Shown in pieces: positions 1 to 11,962 of a DNA stretch of 64,000 bases. The notes under the pieces are model-generated. The model had not been told where the DNA came from. It worked only from the letters and a program-made list of their open reading frames with translations, and ran no database searches. The translations under genes were made by a program, and so were the position numbers. The DNA lies in contig NW_024468570.1 in the NCBI RefSeq assembly GCF_001632365.1, positions 121,758 through 185,757 on the forward strand, given 5' to 3'. Source of the DNA: Laetiporus sulphureus 93-53. Taxonomy: Eukaryota > Basidiomycota > Agaricomycetes > Polyporales > Laetiporaceae. Numbering within the stretch: the first letter of the stretch is position 1; every line of letters begins with the position of its first letter.

Positions 1-3000
1 GGTGGCCAACATGGTTTGCAAATATGGATACTACCGTTCGACAACGGAGAACGTGCGGCCTTTAGGATGTCGAGCAGAGGGCGATGTGAGACTCATGGCA
101 CCCGTCAGTCAATTCAGTATGGCGTTCGGACATCTCCTGCCATGCGTGGTTCTGGGATCGCACGCACACAGCATCTGACAGATATATCAAAGAAAAGTCG
201 CCAGAATCGAAGATAAGGAGGAGAAGTCCGTAACACGCGTGATTGCGGCGTGGAATTCCCGCATGCTACGCTATACGATGATTAATTAATATGATCGACG
301 ACGGCCGAACACAATGTCACTGCGTGTATGAGCGGAGCGGAGAACAGTTGTACAATACGGTAGTCTAGAGGGTAATTATCAAGATATAGAGGTAGATGTG
401 CATGGGAGAAGCGAGCGCGAGTTGCCTATAGCTACAAGTGTCGTGGTCAACGACAGCAATCGTCCGGAAACTGTGCTAGAACAGCCATGTATGCCGACAA
501 GACTGGAGAGCGATAGATAGCAGAGTGCGCATAGTTGAGACGATCCGGCGCCGAGCTGGCTGTGCTGGCCTGAAGGTAGGAGGGAGATCGAGAATAGAGT
601 CTCAGTTCTGCGCCGAACTAGGAGACACATGCATGTTAGCGGAGACTCGCGGGAAGTAAATATAGAAAACTGACACAGGAACATAGGAGCAAGCGATCCC
701 GCGACGACTACAATTGCCACATATCGGACGACCATCGCATTTCATCTTGCGACCTACGGACTATATGATTAGCGTCTGTTATGACTGAGATGCAAGCTGT
801 CTACCTCGACAAAACTGGCATGCCATCGGTGTTCTTCGTGGGGTCCTAGGCGAGTAGGACTCGCCTTCGGAATCGCTATCTTTGCCTTCATGCATATGGG
901 GCTGGCAATATTGAATGAGATACTAACGCATAATGAGGTCTCATCCCACTGACCTTGCTTCCCTCGGACATAGTGTTGACAGTAATACAAGAGAAAAGGG
1001 AATGCGAAAAGTCCGCTGTGAGTTGTGGAATACGGGAGGGAGTTGAAGCCTGAGGACAGGACACCGGAGCCTTTTATACAGGACGGCTCTATCCATTTCG
1101 TTCCGTCATCTGCATGCGACGGTGACCCAAATGAATGCTTATGCTGTGTCGTTCGAGAGCCGAGAACGGCATTGAATATGGATCGCGGACTGTGCAAACG
1201 TCCCGGACTGTAAATCCTCGACGACCAGACACGTTTCATACCCAAATGAGCATGAGCGCCTCATTGGCGGAGGCAGGCGACAACCGAGTCATCCCTTAAC
1301 AGTCGTCATCTGGTCACTTGCGACGTAAGGCCCGAACTAACTATACGAGGCGGGCGACCAGCAACGTTGCGCGCCCTCAACCAATTTGCCGGGTTGCGAC
1401 GCGGGCGCGCACGACCTGGCAAGATAATCGGTCACTGTAACACTGGGAACCCATAAAAGGAAACGCTGCGTACTTGACATTTGATAGTTCGTTCTTTGCG
1501 GTCTTGTTTTGGGTTTCGCGCTAAGACGTGCGCCATCGCGATGCCATCGGGGAAGGCGAAGAATCGACGCAGCCACCGATCATCCAGGGCGCTCGACATT
1601 CTATCCACGCGGGAACTAGCGAGGGAAGTTGCCGTGGATACACCAGTCTGTTGACGTACTTTCGAGCCTGAAACGGATGGCGAAACGATAGCTTCCTAGT
1701 GCATCTGAACTCTCCCTAGTCCGTAGCTTGCGGACGATAAGCGAGGGTGTATTGGATACAGCAGCCGCGGCCGAGTGCCAATGACGGAGAACTGATGGCC
1801 TCGGCAGCACTAGTTGGTCGAGTGCTCAGTCACTTACTGTATAACGCTGCACAGGGCAGGGGTGTCAATTAGTTAATTGGGCGAAAGATGCGCACACTGC
1901 GCCTGGGCGCGCGATCGGCCTCGTGCGCAACCCTGTCCACGTTGCAAGGATCGCCGCCGCTGTCTGCCGAGGACGATGTGCCCAGAGACTCCAATCCAGC
2001 CTCGCATCGGAATCAAGATGCTGTGCTGGCCGATGTTTTCGGTCTCTGAGCGGAACGGATTCTTACTTTTAGGCAGGTTACCAGTCTGTCAGGTAACGGT
2101 GACGCAAAATAATCCCGACCCAACCGTCTGATACATCCGTTTGAGATTTAAAGACTAGATGCGCGGAGGCAAGCGAGAATTTTGCGACTGACCAAATCTT
2201 GTATAATCCAGCCATGTAATGCCACAAGCTTGACACGCGCCGATGACTAGACATGGTGTGTTGAGAAGAGCTTCAGAATCTATGACCTTAGCTGCAACCC
2301 GGCCCTAGGGGTGTCTCCAAGGCGTAGCAACCGCAGTCAAGTGGCAAAACGCGCTCGAACGACCGATCAGCAGTTAGCGCGACGGAGCGGACCACGGAGT
2401 GTAACAGACAATCCAGGCCGTTCGGCCTTGCGCGACGAAGCGACTCGGCTGATCTGCGATCTCATGCGCATTGTCGTTCGCGGGTACCTGAAGGAACAGC
2501 TCCAAGGAGAAAGATGACGTAGTTGGCATACGGTCCTGCGAACCTTACGGGTGTTTGCTTTCACCGTCGTTATGGATTGTCCCACATTTGCAGCATGTCC
2601 AGACGATTTGTAACTTGTACGAGCATGCGGGCCGTCTAGTTCTTCCGGATGCTTCGTCCTGTGTAGATCTGCGCGCCGGACCATAATCATGAAAATGCAT
2701 TATGGATCACGCATGTGGGTTACTGCGTGATCTGCAGGCAGTAAGACAGTGGCTGCTACACCCAGTATACCGCAGAGTCCTTGTGTGCATTCGTCCCGAC
2801 AGAACACAAGCTTCTAACGCATAGGCGGCCGCAGCCATCGCAATTCCGCTTTTGCCGAAGTGACATTCTTCAACAGTTCAACATTCAAGAGACAGACTCC
2901 GCAGCATAGCGGGTCGACGATAGCAAGGCGCAGTCTTGCTGCGTTTCCCACAAGCAAGATTCAGCGGGAAATACCGCACTTCCGCGAGAAACATTCCTGC

Positions 3001-3293
3001 GCGACTTTCCAGCAGAGAGGGGCGGCAATGAAAAGTGGCAAGGTTGGTTGGTGGACGTTAGCGTTAGCCTGCGGCGTTGCGACCTCAGTAAGCGACACTG
3101 TGACACTGTGACACTGTGACAGTCCGTGATACGTCACGAAGTGGCAATCCGAGCACTAACCTGCGTTCATCGCGACATCATTCATTCCTGCCCTCTCCTG
3201 CTGCATCTCATCTCTGTCGACGTGGATTTATACGTGTTGTGTGCTCTGAGGACGCTCTAGTTGCTACACAAGCAGGCTGTCGCAGGAGTCATT
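1..3293. other. gene-poor leader region, no supported gene
   Basis: I see no convincing coding gene here. Open frames on both strands are short, compositionally biased and overlap one another, and none gave a recognisable domain or a chain of exons with splice sites. The only ordered structure is the short 8-bp tandem repeat near the right end, listed separately. The last part is presumably the promoter of the nucleoporin gene that follows. Confidence 0.5.
3094..3120. repeat. 8-bp tandem repeat, about 3.4 copies
   Basis: The unit GACACTGT is repeated head to tail three times and followed by GAC. It lies about 175 bp upstream of the nucleoporin start codon, so it could sit in that promoter. 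It is short enough to be chance slippage, and no function is claimed. Confidence 0.8.
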
Positions 3294-5166
3294 ATGGCGT
3301 TCCCAAGCAGGTGAGCGTGGTAGCTGTGGTGTACGCACAATGTTGACACCATGGGATCCTGCAGTTCTTCGATTTTAAGTGCGACCCCTGCTGCCCAGCC
3401 AGGTACATCACTTTTTGGTCAAATTACGACCAATCCCCAACAAGGCTCTCCCTTTGGTGGAGCGTCGCAATCGGCGACCTCGACTTTTGGTTCGCAGCCA
3501 CAGGCTCAAGGTCAAGCACCAGCCCAAGGCTCTTCTCTTTTCGGGAGCACCCTCGGACAGAACGCTGGGCAACAGCAGAACCAGCCACAGAGCGGGCAGA
3601 CTTCGCTGTTTGGTGGATTTGGACAACGCCAGCAGCAACCACAGGCGCAGTCTACGAGCTTGTTTGGCCAGCCAGCTGCGAATCCGCAACAACAGACACA
3701 ATCTACTGGGTTGTTTGGCCAGTCTGCAGTGAATCCGCAACAACAGACACAACCTACTGGGCTGTTTGGCCAGCCCGCGGCCAACACGCAGCAGGGTGGC
3801 GCGCTAGGGCCAAGTCTCTTCGGCAGCGCTCAGCCTCAACAGAGCACGCAGGGCGGCGGTCTCGGGACCAGCCTTTTTGGCACTACTCAGACACAACAGA
3901 GCGCTCAGGCAGGTGGCCCCTTTGGGTTTGGTGCTAGCACTGGCTCGACGTTGGGCCAAACAAGTGGGTTTGGAGGTTGGGGTGCTGGACCGTCACAGCC
4001 GCAGACTACGGGGATGTTTGGACAGAATTTAGGCACTTCTGCTGCCCCTGCAATCTCATTATTCAACAGGCCTCTTGCTCAACAACAGTGAGTACCTCAT
4101 TCGTTGAAGCACGGAGTATTTGTCTTCGGTGGACTTTCTCAACACGATAGTGGAGACATGCACTAAGATCTATTCATTCAGGCCGTACCCTTCAGTGTCT
4201 GGTTCTGCACCCCCAGCTTTCACCAGGTTGACCAAGTTTAATGATCTGCCTGACGATATCAAAAGGACGTTAGAGACTATTGAGTAAGTCTCGCCAGGTC
4301 TGCGATAGTTAGCGCTGCATGCTGATGTTGCTCAAGTGCGTCCATCCAGGGACGTATACAAATTAGCAACGATCTTAAGCAGCGAAAGCTGGGCGAGGAA
4401 GCGGTAAAGGGGCAGGAAGAAGTCCGTAATGTGCACAAGGTGCGTTCCAATCGTCAGATAAAGTAGAAACCAGTAATAATCAGTCAATACATTGTAGGAT
4501 CTCGTGGGCGCGATTGCAACGCTCCACTCAGATGTATTACATACGAAGGATCTCAAAGCAAAGGTAGACCAGACGGTCCAGGACACTATCATTGCAACTC
4601 GCATTGTAGACGGATTTCGGAATCTACATCAGCACGGTGCTTACCTTAAGGCCTATACCAACTTCCCACTAGAGTTTGTCGATCTCCGAAACTGGTTCAT
4701 TCCCCTTTGGCTCATATCCCTTACCAGATTCTTCACCCGCGTTACTGAACAAATGAGAGAGCGCCTGAGGTGGTACAAAACCACCATTGAGGTCAGTACC
4801 AAACCCACTATTACTTACTATGAGATTAAAGTTCGGGATTGCAAACTAGCACATTGAACGAAAGCTATCGTCTGCCGCGGCACAATCGCAGTATACACCT
4901 CAAGGTAAGTAAAACGTTCACTAACAGAGGTGTCATCCCTGATTCTGTGTAATATTACAGCTATCTCGTCAACCTTGGAGGCGCAGCATGCAACGTTTAT
5001 CGCTCTTGCCAGCAAAACGGCAGCCCTTGATGCGGAGTTGCAGAAGATCAAGGCGTTGTATACGCAACTCTGGCGAGCCAAGACCAATAGCATGCGCGAT
5101 CCGTTCAACGAGTTGGACAGAAGCACTGTGGGAGAATTCGGCTTGGAAGGATTGAGTACAAGGTAG
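3294..5166 (+). CDS. NUP49: FG nucleoporin, Nup49/NUP58 (p58/p45) family
   Basis: Predicted component of the central channel of the nuclear pore (the Nsp1/Nup62 subcomplex), where FG repeats form the permeability barrier. Exons: 3294-3310, 3365-4087, 4182-4283, 4337-4439, 4498-4673, 4728-4791, 4850-4904, 4961-5166, giving 481 residues. The first coding exon is only 17 nt. Residues about 15-250 are rich in Q, G, S and T with many SLFG/GLFG repeats. From about residue 270 to the end the protein is charged and helical, the region that forms the coiled-coil trimer in this family. The start is the ATG of the 17-nt exon. A downstream in-frame ATG at 3351 lies inside intron 1 and is not used in this model. 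Family assignment rests on repeat type, order of parts and length; the exact orthologue name is inferred. Confidence 0.88.
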
Positions 5167-6149
5167 TCGAGCGGACGCCGGTGAAGCTGTGCGTCCTGAG
5201 AATAACGCATATTTTATACCATTCACATTGTCGTCGAGCAACAGATCGAGTTGCATGTACTTGGCACCACTCATTAACGGTGACGTCGGCTTCCCGATCG
5301 ATAGGAGTTCGGAATTGGGCGATCAACGCGAACATTTTGCTGTTTGCTCTCCAATAAAGGCCGCCGTTTGAAGCGACCCATCGAATGCTTAGATGTATCT
5401 ATCGAATGATTGCATGACAAGCATGATCTGGTCTCGCAAGACAAGAAGAGGATGAGCAGCCTATCTAAAGTGTTGTGATTCCGAGATCACGCTCGTCTCA
5501 GCGGCACTGGCCTTGCTTAAAGACACGGCGGCTGGCCGCTCGCGTATGCATCCTATCTTCTCGTGCCGCATTTGATCTTCTATTCCATCGCGATCGATCG
5601 CTGTCGTAGCAAGAAGTGTCCACCTCCTGTGGATAATAAGCGTGAATGCACACTTTGCAAGGTAGAATTGTTGTTCAATTAAACTCCTCATCGTCAGAGC
5701 AGCTAGCTCTGTGATCAGCACAATTATCGAGATAGCGATATGGACTTGCAACACGAAATGGTCGTTCCGAGCCTGTAGATGCTCTTGAAAGCTTTATGAG
5801 GAGCCTGCCGGTCATCATATCAGATCAATGAAAGCTATGGACGTCTTTGAGTGCACATGTGAGCTATGAGCGTAGATTGCTTGAGTGGTGGGCAGCTTTG
5901 TAGTACTTACGAACGCGTCTGCCACATGCTATGAGCAATGCGCGCATCACTACGTCGGAAGAGCACGATCTATGAAATACTCACTACTCATCAATGTATC
6001 ATCTCTTTGTCTCACTCGACTGTTTAATTGATGTGGAGTTAAGTCACTGGCGGCGAGACGGATCGGAATTCTGCAGCGCCTGTGGCAACAAGGAAATCAG
6101 TCACGTGGCCGCGACAAGAAGAGGGCGCTTAGGTGCCGAAACGCCGCTC
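5167..6149. other. intergenic region with a partial duplicate segment
   Basis: No gene is supported. A stretch at about 5465-5590 resembles 6605-6726, the DNA just upstream of the sedolisin A promoter. The match is best over 5529-5590. This makes the interval look like an eroded copy of a duplicated block rather than random spacer. The rest holds only short, unsupported frames. Confidence 0.5.
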
Positions 6150-6640
6150 GTCTCTGTTTTCCTGACTTCGTGCTGTCGAACAGGCCCGCCTGTTCTTCCA
6201 GTATGGTCCCTGTCTTGGTAGTATCTTGGACCGGTGTCCACACAGACGTTGCACACTGCATCCAGGCTCAACCACGTCCAGTGTCCTAACCGCCCCCGGA
6301 GGCAAGCCAGCGTTGAGGAGGATACTTGCAAACTATGCAGAGGATGTCATTCCATATGCTCAAGGCATTCTCACATTCCCACACGACACTATGGCACTCA
6401 TATCTCAGTATTGAACCAAGGCTCGCACATCTGGCATAGTGTCGTCAGCGGCGTTGCGGACGTCTACTGCGAACATTTCTCACCAGTGCGTCAGTACCAT
6501 TGGCGCACTCGATATCCCTCACATGTATGCTCAAAGCTCATCGATGGCGAACTCGAAGTCGTAAGGTCAACCTGGCCGAATGTCTGTTGCCGTCTACCCG
6601 ATGTGCCTGAACATTTTGATCGCGGGATTTCGCTTGTGAA
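6150..6640 (+). pseudogene. decayed 5' fragment of ARP10
   Basis: This stretch aligns by eye with the 5' part of the intact ARP10 gene at about 14840-15480. Shared landmarks in the same order are a GGAGGCAAG-type block in the N-terminal coding region, the actin-fold segment reading GSHIW followed by SG (intact copy at about 15168-15200), and the region around intron 1 and the start of exon 2 (AAGCTCAT and CGAAGTCG blocks). The frame is broken by stops and indels and nothing corresponding to the later exons is seen. It lies directly upstream of sedolisin A, whereas intact ARP10 lies directly downstream of sedolisin B. This suggests a sedolisin-ARP10 block was duplicated and one ARP10 copy then decayed. 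Confidence 0.65.
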
Positions 6641-6751
6641 AGTGGCGATGCCTAGCGACGAAGTGATTGGCCGCTTGCGTCTGCTTGTGATCCTCTTGTG
6701 CCACATTTAGTCCTTCTATTCTATCGAAGCCTACAGCATATGGATCGCCAG

Positions 6752-6759
6752 TATATAAA
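6752..6759 (+). promoter_or_regulatory. TATA box of sedolisin A
   Basis: TATATAAA-type sequence about 60 bp upstream of the sedolisin A start codon. The distance fits a fungal TATA element followed by a short 5' UTR. The paralogue has a comparable element in the same place. Confidence 0.6.
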
Positions 6760-6815
6760 GGCGCATTCTCGCGGTATATTGCGTGAGCCTTTGCCGTCGT
6801 CCATCTTTCTACAAC

Positions 6816-9287
6816 ATGCGGTGTCTGTCGGCGTGGGTCGCTTTGGCACTCGGCGTGCTCATTGCCGCCGCCCCTGCAAAGGAATGCCCACACAAGGTCA
6901 AGGAAACCGTGCATCCTCCTCATGGATGGACGAACGTCCGGCCGGCACCTGCTAACCATATCATTGAGCTGCGCATCGGTTTACCGCAGCCCAACTTCTC
7001 CATGCTGGAGCAGCATCTCCTGGAGATCAGGTGCGTCTAAACACTGAGCTCCGTGTTATGCGGCGAATTGAATAACCACTAGTGATCCATTCCATGCCCG
7101 GTACGGAGCACATCTGTCAAAGGAGGAGGTCGAGGCGCTTGTTGCTCCGCATCCTGACAGCGTCGATGCCGTGGACGAGTGGCTTGAGTCCTATGGCATT
7201 GCGCAGAGTGATATAGCTCGCTCACCGGCGAAAGACTGGGTCGTTGTCAGAGTCCCCGTCAGACTTGCCGAAGAGATGCTTGATACGGTAACTCAGAACT
7301 TGTTTGCAATAACGCTTGACCGGAGGTTGACTTGTCTCAGGAATACCACATCTGGACTCATACAGCAAGCGGAGACTCGCTGGTTCGCACCACCGCCTAC
7401 AGTCTCCCAGAGAACCTCCTGGAGCACGTCGACGTGATCCAGCCGACGACTATCTTCTCCCGGATCAAGAGGATGAGAGCCACCTACCGATTCATGGATC
7501 AGAAAGTGGACATTGTGGCAGCCTCTTCCGGTTACATACCAGATCCCACTGCTTCGGGTGGCCAAGTGGACGCCTCTTGCAACAGTACAATCACGCCGTC
7601 GTGTCTCTTGCAGCTATACAACGCAGTTGGATACGAGCCTGCTGTACCGGGGGAGAACAAGATTGCGGTGACTGGCTATCTCGAGCAATACGCTAACTTG
7701 GAAGACTTCAAGCTCTTCAACGAGGCCTTGGTACCGGCAGCTGCGAATTCGGCGTTCGCAGTTGTAGAGATTAACGGTATGGTCGTTGTACCATGCTGGT
7801 TGTGCATTTGTTGATCTTGGGCCAGGTGGACAGAACAATCAGACTTCGTCCGCGGCCGGTGTCGAAGCCAATCTCGGTGAGGTGCTCTTGAATCGTGCGA
7901 GTGGCTTGGCTAATCGAGCGTGTAGATACACAGTACGCATTTGGCTTGACATATCCCACGCCCGGAACTTTTTATTCCACCGGTGGGAGTCCTCCGTTCA
8001 TTCCAGACGATCTGTCTCCCACCGACTACAACGAGCCCTACAGCGAAGTAAGCAGCCATAGTGATCTCGATCTAAGACATATCTCAACGTACACTCTGTC
8101 CCGCGAAGTGGCTTGATTACGTGCTCAGCCTGACTGACCTTCCTCAGACAATCTCGACCAGCTACGGTGATGACGAACAGACAGGTGCGTAAAAATTGCA
8201 TGGAAACCCTCGTGTTATCCTGACTTTCAACGTGAAATGGCTAGTCCCCTATAGCTATGCAAACCGCGTCTGCGCAGGCTTCGCTCAGCTCGGTGCGTAC
8301 CTCGGTTCGTCCTCCGCTTGCCATCTGTTCATTCATGGTTGCAGGCGCCAGAGGGGTGTCAATAATGTTTAGCTCTGGCGACGGTGGCGTGGGTGACGGT
8401 GATGCTGACCCGGCTACCCAGGAGTGCTACACCAATGATGGAACAAACACTACCAGGTTCATTCCCGGGTTCCCTGCGAGCTGCCCATAGTAAGTTCCCA
8501 GAACGTATGAGCGCAGACATCAATTACATATCGGCGTTGTAGCGTCACAGCGGTTGGCGCAACGACGTCTATCCCCGAGGTTGCCGCATTTTTTTCTGGC
8601 GGTGGCTTTAGCAACTATGTAGATATGGCAAACATCTGTATTAACAGTGTGCTGACGATACGACGGTGTACAGTTTGCTCGTCCTGCTTGGCAGGACGAA
8701 GCCGTAACGAAGTATCTTGATGGGCTGCCAGCAGGGGTCTACGAGGGCCTCTACAATCCGTGAGCAAATATTACCACATGAATGAGCTTGGCATACTGAC
8801 TCTGATATTTCTACAGGGACGGACGAGTAAGCTGGTCTTCCGCATGCATCGATGGAGCAACATTCAGGCATTGATGGCATCCCGTTGACAGGCGTTCCCC
8901 GACGTCTCTGCCCAGTCAGAAAACTTCGAGATCTTCTGGGAAGAGGCGTCTGTCCTTGTGGCTGGGACCTCGTGCTCCTCCCCCACGTTCGCGGGCTTCA
9001 TCTCTCTGCTTAACGATGCCCGCATCGCGGACGGCCTCTCTTCACTCGGGTTCCTCAATCCGCTCATTTACACTCTCAGTGCGACTAATAAGTCAGCATT
9101 TAACGACATCACTGTCGGCAATAACCCTGGGTGCGGCACGGAAGGATTCAATGTGGGTGCCGCGTTATCTCTGACGCCGGGTTTATCGTTAACATGCTGT
9201 CAATTACAGGCCACGGTTGGGTGGGATGCTGTCACTGGGTGGGGAACACCTGACTTTGGTGTCTTGAAGGACATCCTTCTTGGGTAG
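6816..9287 (+). CDS. sedolisin-type serine-carboxyl peptidase (tripeptidyl-peptidase, family S53), copy A
   Basis: Secreted acid protease predicted to release tripeptides from protein N-termini or act as an acid endopeptidase. Thirteen exons: 6816-7030, 7083-7287, 7341-7776, 7826-7876, 7926-8047, 8109-8184, 8245-8292, 8345-8489, 8543-8618, 8674-8759, 8817-8826, 8892-9152, 9210-9287; 602 residues. Residues 1-20 form a signal peptide and about 30-190 are the pro-kumamolisin activation domain. The catalytic Glu299 and Asp303 lie in a GVEANLD motif. Ser517 lies in GTSCSSP, matching the family GTSxxxP signature. A SGGGFSNY motif is also present. Exon 11 is only 10 nt. The start is the first ATG after the TATA box and opens the signal peptide. 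The intron pattern is identical to copy B at 11963-14488. Confidence 0.93.
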
Positions 9288-11894
9288 ACCAATGGACGTT
9301 TGGTGACATAAGACGCCCTCGGTCGGTCTGTATGATAAGCCACATTTTTAGGATGTTTTGGAATGTTCGCTTTATATGGACATGCTGTGGCCTTGGACAT
9401 TGTGAGACGGAAGCAGTGCTGACAATTCCGAAGGCGGATCATCATCGCGATAGCTATTGCTCTATGGTCAGTGCGGCTATTGACATAGTCGCACTGTGCA
9501 GGGCCGTCAATCGGAAGCCGTGGACGTATCTTCAGCTCATCGATCGAAGACATGGCTGGTGTGCATGGAACCCCGCTCGGGTCGGTCGAAGTCGATCAAA
9601 CCTGTATCCAGCGAATGGCCATCAGAAGTCGCTTAACAAACGCTGTGCATTTGGGCAGTTCCATATCTCGTGCATTTGCGTGTCACACGAAATCGGCGAG
9701 CGGGCTCGCTGCTATTGGAGTCCGTCACCCTACGCATCGTTTTCCAGAAGCGGTTGGGTGAAGCAACTGTCATGGATCATCGATGACTTGAAAGGAAATA
9801 CCCATGTCGCTTTGCAGCTGATCGAGCAGGAATAGCAGCAGCTACTGGTGGCACGCTTGACTGGCAGGCGTGGCGGTGGTGAGGAAGTCTTGAAGGTGAT
9901 TGCAGGCTCAGCGCTATTCATCTCTTTATACTGATGCTGCCGCATCATGCTGATCTTTACAAGAAGATTGTCGAAATATACGACATTTCTCGTGAAAATA
10001 TTGACGGAGGAAACTAGCGTAAGGCCTCATTGTTTGACCTTCACACCAGTGCTGGATTTTTGTGGCCAGCGCGACGCGACGCGATCACATGACTATAGCG
10101 CGTTAAAAATCGTCGCGCAGAGCACATGACCGTGACACGCCACCAACGCGTCGCAACGCCTTTTTCACTTATAGCAGACTTCTGAGCGAGAGAGCCGTCC
10201 GTGTATGCCCCTTCCCCTTCTGCTGGGGCTGAAGGAAGATCACAACATCTGCGTGCAGCATTCTGTCATCCCAGTGTTGACTGTCTTCTTCTAGCATGGG
10301 ACACTTCATTTCAGGGGATTTCGGTGGAGATTCGTGCACGTCGCCGTCTGAGTCTCCTGGTGTTAACAATGGTAAGAAATTGCTATAAGCTGCCTATGAC
10401 CCGGCCAAGTACGTGTGCGCGGTAGCGCTGTCACCGACCCAACCCCATCGCAGAGACGCGTCGCGTTCCCTCCTGACGATCGTTGCACCATACCTTCGTG
10501 CCGTCGCTTCTTCGGGCCACAACCACGTCGCGCACACAGAGGTACATGATTAAATCCTGGCGAAACTCGGTTGTCTGGAGAGGAGCCCAACATCATTGCT
10601 AATGATGCATTGACGCACGACCCTGGTACGATGTTTCACTGAATGATCTGAACTCACGCGTCTTCGTCTGAAGCTGCGTCCAGCCACTGACGGCAGCTTC
10701 AAGGGCGCCCGTTTCCTATCTTTCACATCTCCACTTAGTGCTACACCGATGGAGATCAACGATAGATGTACCATCACGTCCGCTGACGACGAGCCCATTC
10801 GCATGGCTGTTAAAGCGATGACAGGGATCAGTGCACTCCATGGCCTGTCAACTGTTACACGGACCTCTTCTCGATCTGTGAGCATTCTCACTTCTGTGTA
10901 TATGCGATAAATGCGTCAGGTTGACGGCAACATGAGCTGTTCTTGCGATAGTCAAGCACATACCGACGCAGTTCGCCAAGTATGGTCCTGGGCGCTGATC
11001 ACTGAGACTCAAATGCGTAGCGTTTGATGCAACGAATATCCAAAATGAAGCCGTCAAAGCTGAGATGGTGTTGAAGTGTCACCATGTCCTGTAACGTCGT
11101 TTCTAGGTTGCTGGGGCGCCCAAAACCTTCATCCGTGAGATCTGTTACTTTTGGATTCCAACACTCGAAAGAAGAGCAAGATCTCAGCGCAAGTGCCACT
11201 GGGGTGTATCCGAGTAAATACTGAACGCAATCGGCTGACGATCCCGAGGGCGGATCAGCACCCGAGTAGCTAGCTTTGTGATCTACGTGACTAGCATCGA
11301 GATGGCTGTGCGCGCTTACAGTCCCGAGTCGAGGTTTCGAGCTTGTGGACGCTTGGAAGTGTATTTAGACATGCTTGGCGACATGTTCCGGGTTTGAAGG
11401 ACAGCGAGTAGCCAGCTTTGTGATCTACGCGACTGGCATCGAGATGGCTGTGCGCGCTTACAGTCCCGAGTCGAGTTTGTGGACACTTGAGCCATGCTTG
11501 GCGACATACTCCGGGTTTGAAGGGCAGAGATGGCAGATGGCGCCTATCAATCATATTGATGATATTCCCGAACTTTGCGGCCCTTTAATTGCAATGCTAA
11601 TGAGGGAATGACCATGCCAAACTAGATGGTGTTGAAAAACCAGCAGAAACGTAAACCCGGCGCTTGAACAAAGGAATCGCTAGCTTGCATCTCGTAAGAC
11701 AATTGCATCGAAGGAGGAGACTTTCTTCTGGTAGCTCGAAGCCAGTGAAACCCTGGACGGCGATCAGAGACCGCTATATAGCCGAGCTGTGCACATGGGC
11801 AGTTTCGTGTTTCATGTCTCGACATCAGCGACCGCAGAGCGGGTATTCTTGATGAATTGTATTCCAATCGAGCCCGAGTTCGCAGGGGGATTGC
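9288..11894. other. spacer between sedolisin paralogues, no supported gene
   Basis: About 2.6 kb with no recognisable coding exon chain on either strand. It contains the imperfect direct duplication at about 11262-11528, listed separately. If the sedolisin genes arose by tandem block duplication this spacer may hold further eroded copies, but I could not align any part of it convincingly. Confidence 0.5.
11262..11528. repeat. imperfect direct repeat, two units of about 120-145 bp
   Basis: Two adjacent units share long blocks in the same order: AGCTTTGTGATCTACG, GCATCGAGATGGCTGTGCG, CTTACAGTCCCGAGTCGAG, and later a CATGCTTGGCGACAT block and CCGGGTTTGAAGG. Unit 1 is about 11262-11400 and unit 2 about 11405-11528. 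Unit 2 lacks some 15-20 bp in its middle. The repeat is noncoding as far as I can tell and lies about 435 bp upstream of sedolisin B. Confidence 0.8.
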
Positions 11895-11902
11895 TATAAA
11901 TA
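11895..11902 (+). promoter_or_regulatory. TATA box of sedolisin B
   Basis: TATAAATA about 65 bp upstream of the start codon of sedolisin B. Position and form parallel the element ahead of copy A. Confidence 0.65.
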
Positions 11903-11962
11903 CGGTCGGCCGGGTACATAAGAAGTGTCGTTCGAGCTGGGCGTATCGCTGCGCTGTCCAGA

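Noticed and set aside
379..1245. Two minus-strand frames of 118 and 158 codons
   Set aside because: No domain, no splice structure, unusual residue mix and overlap with a plus-strand frame; they look like chance frames.
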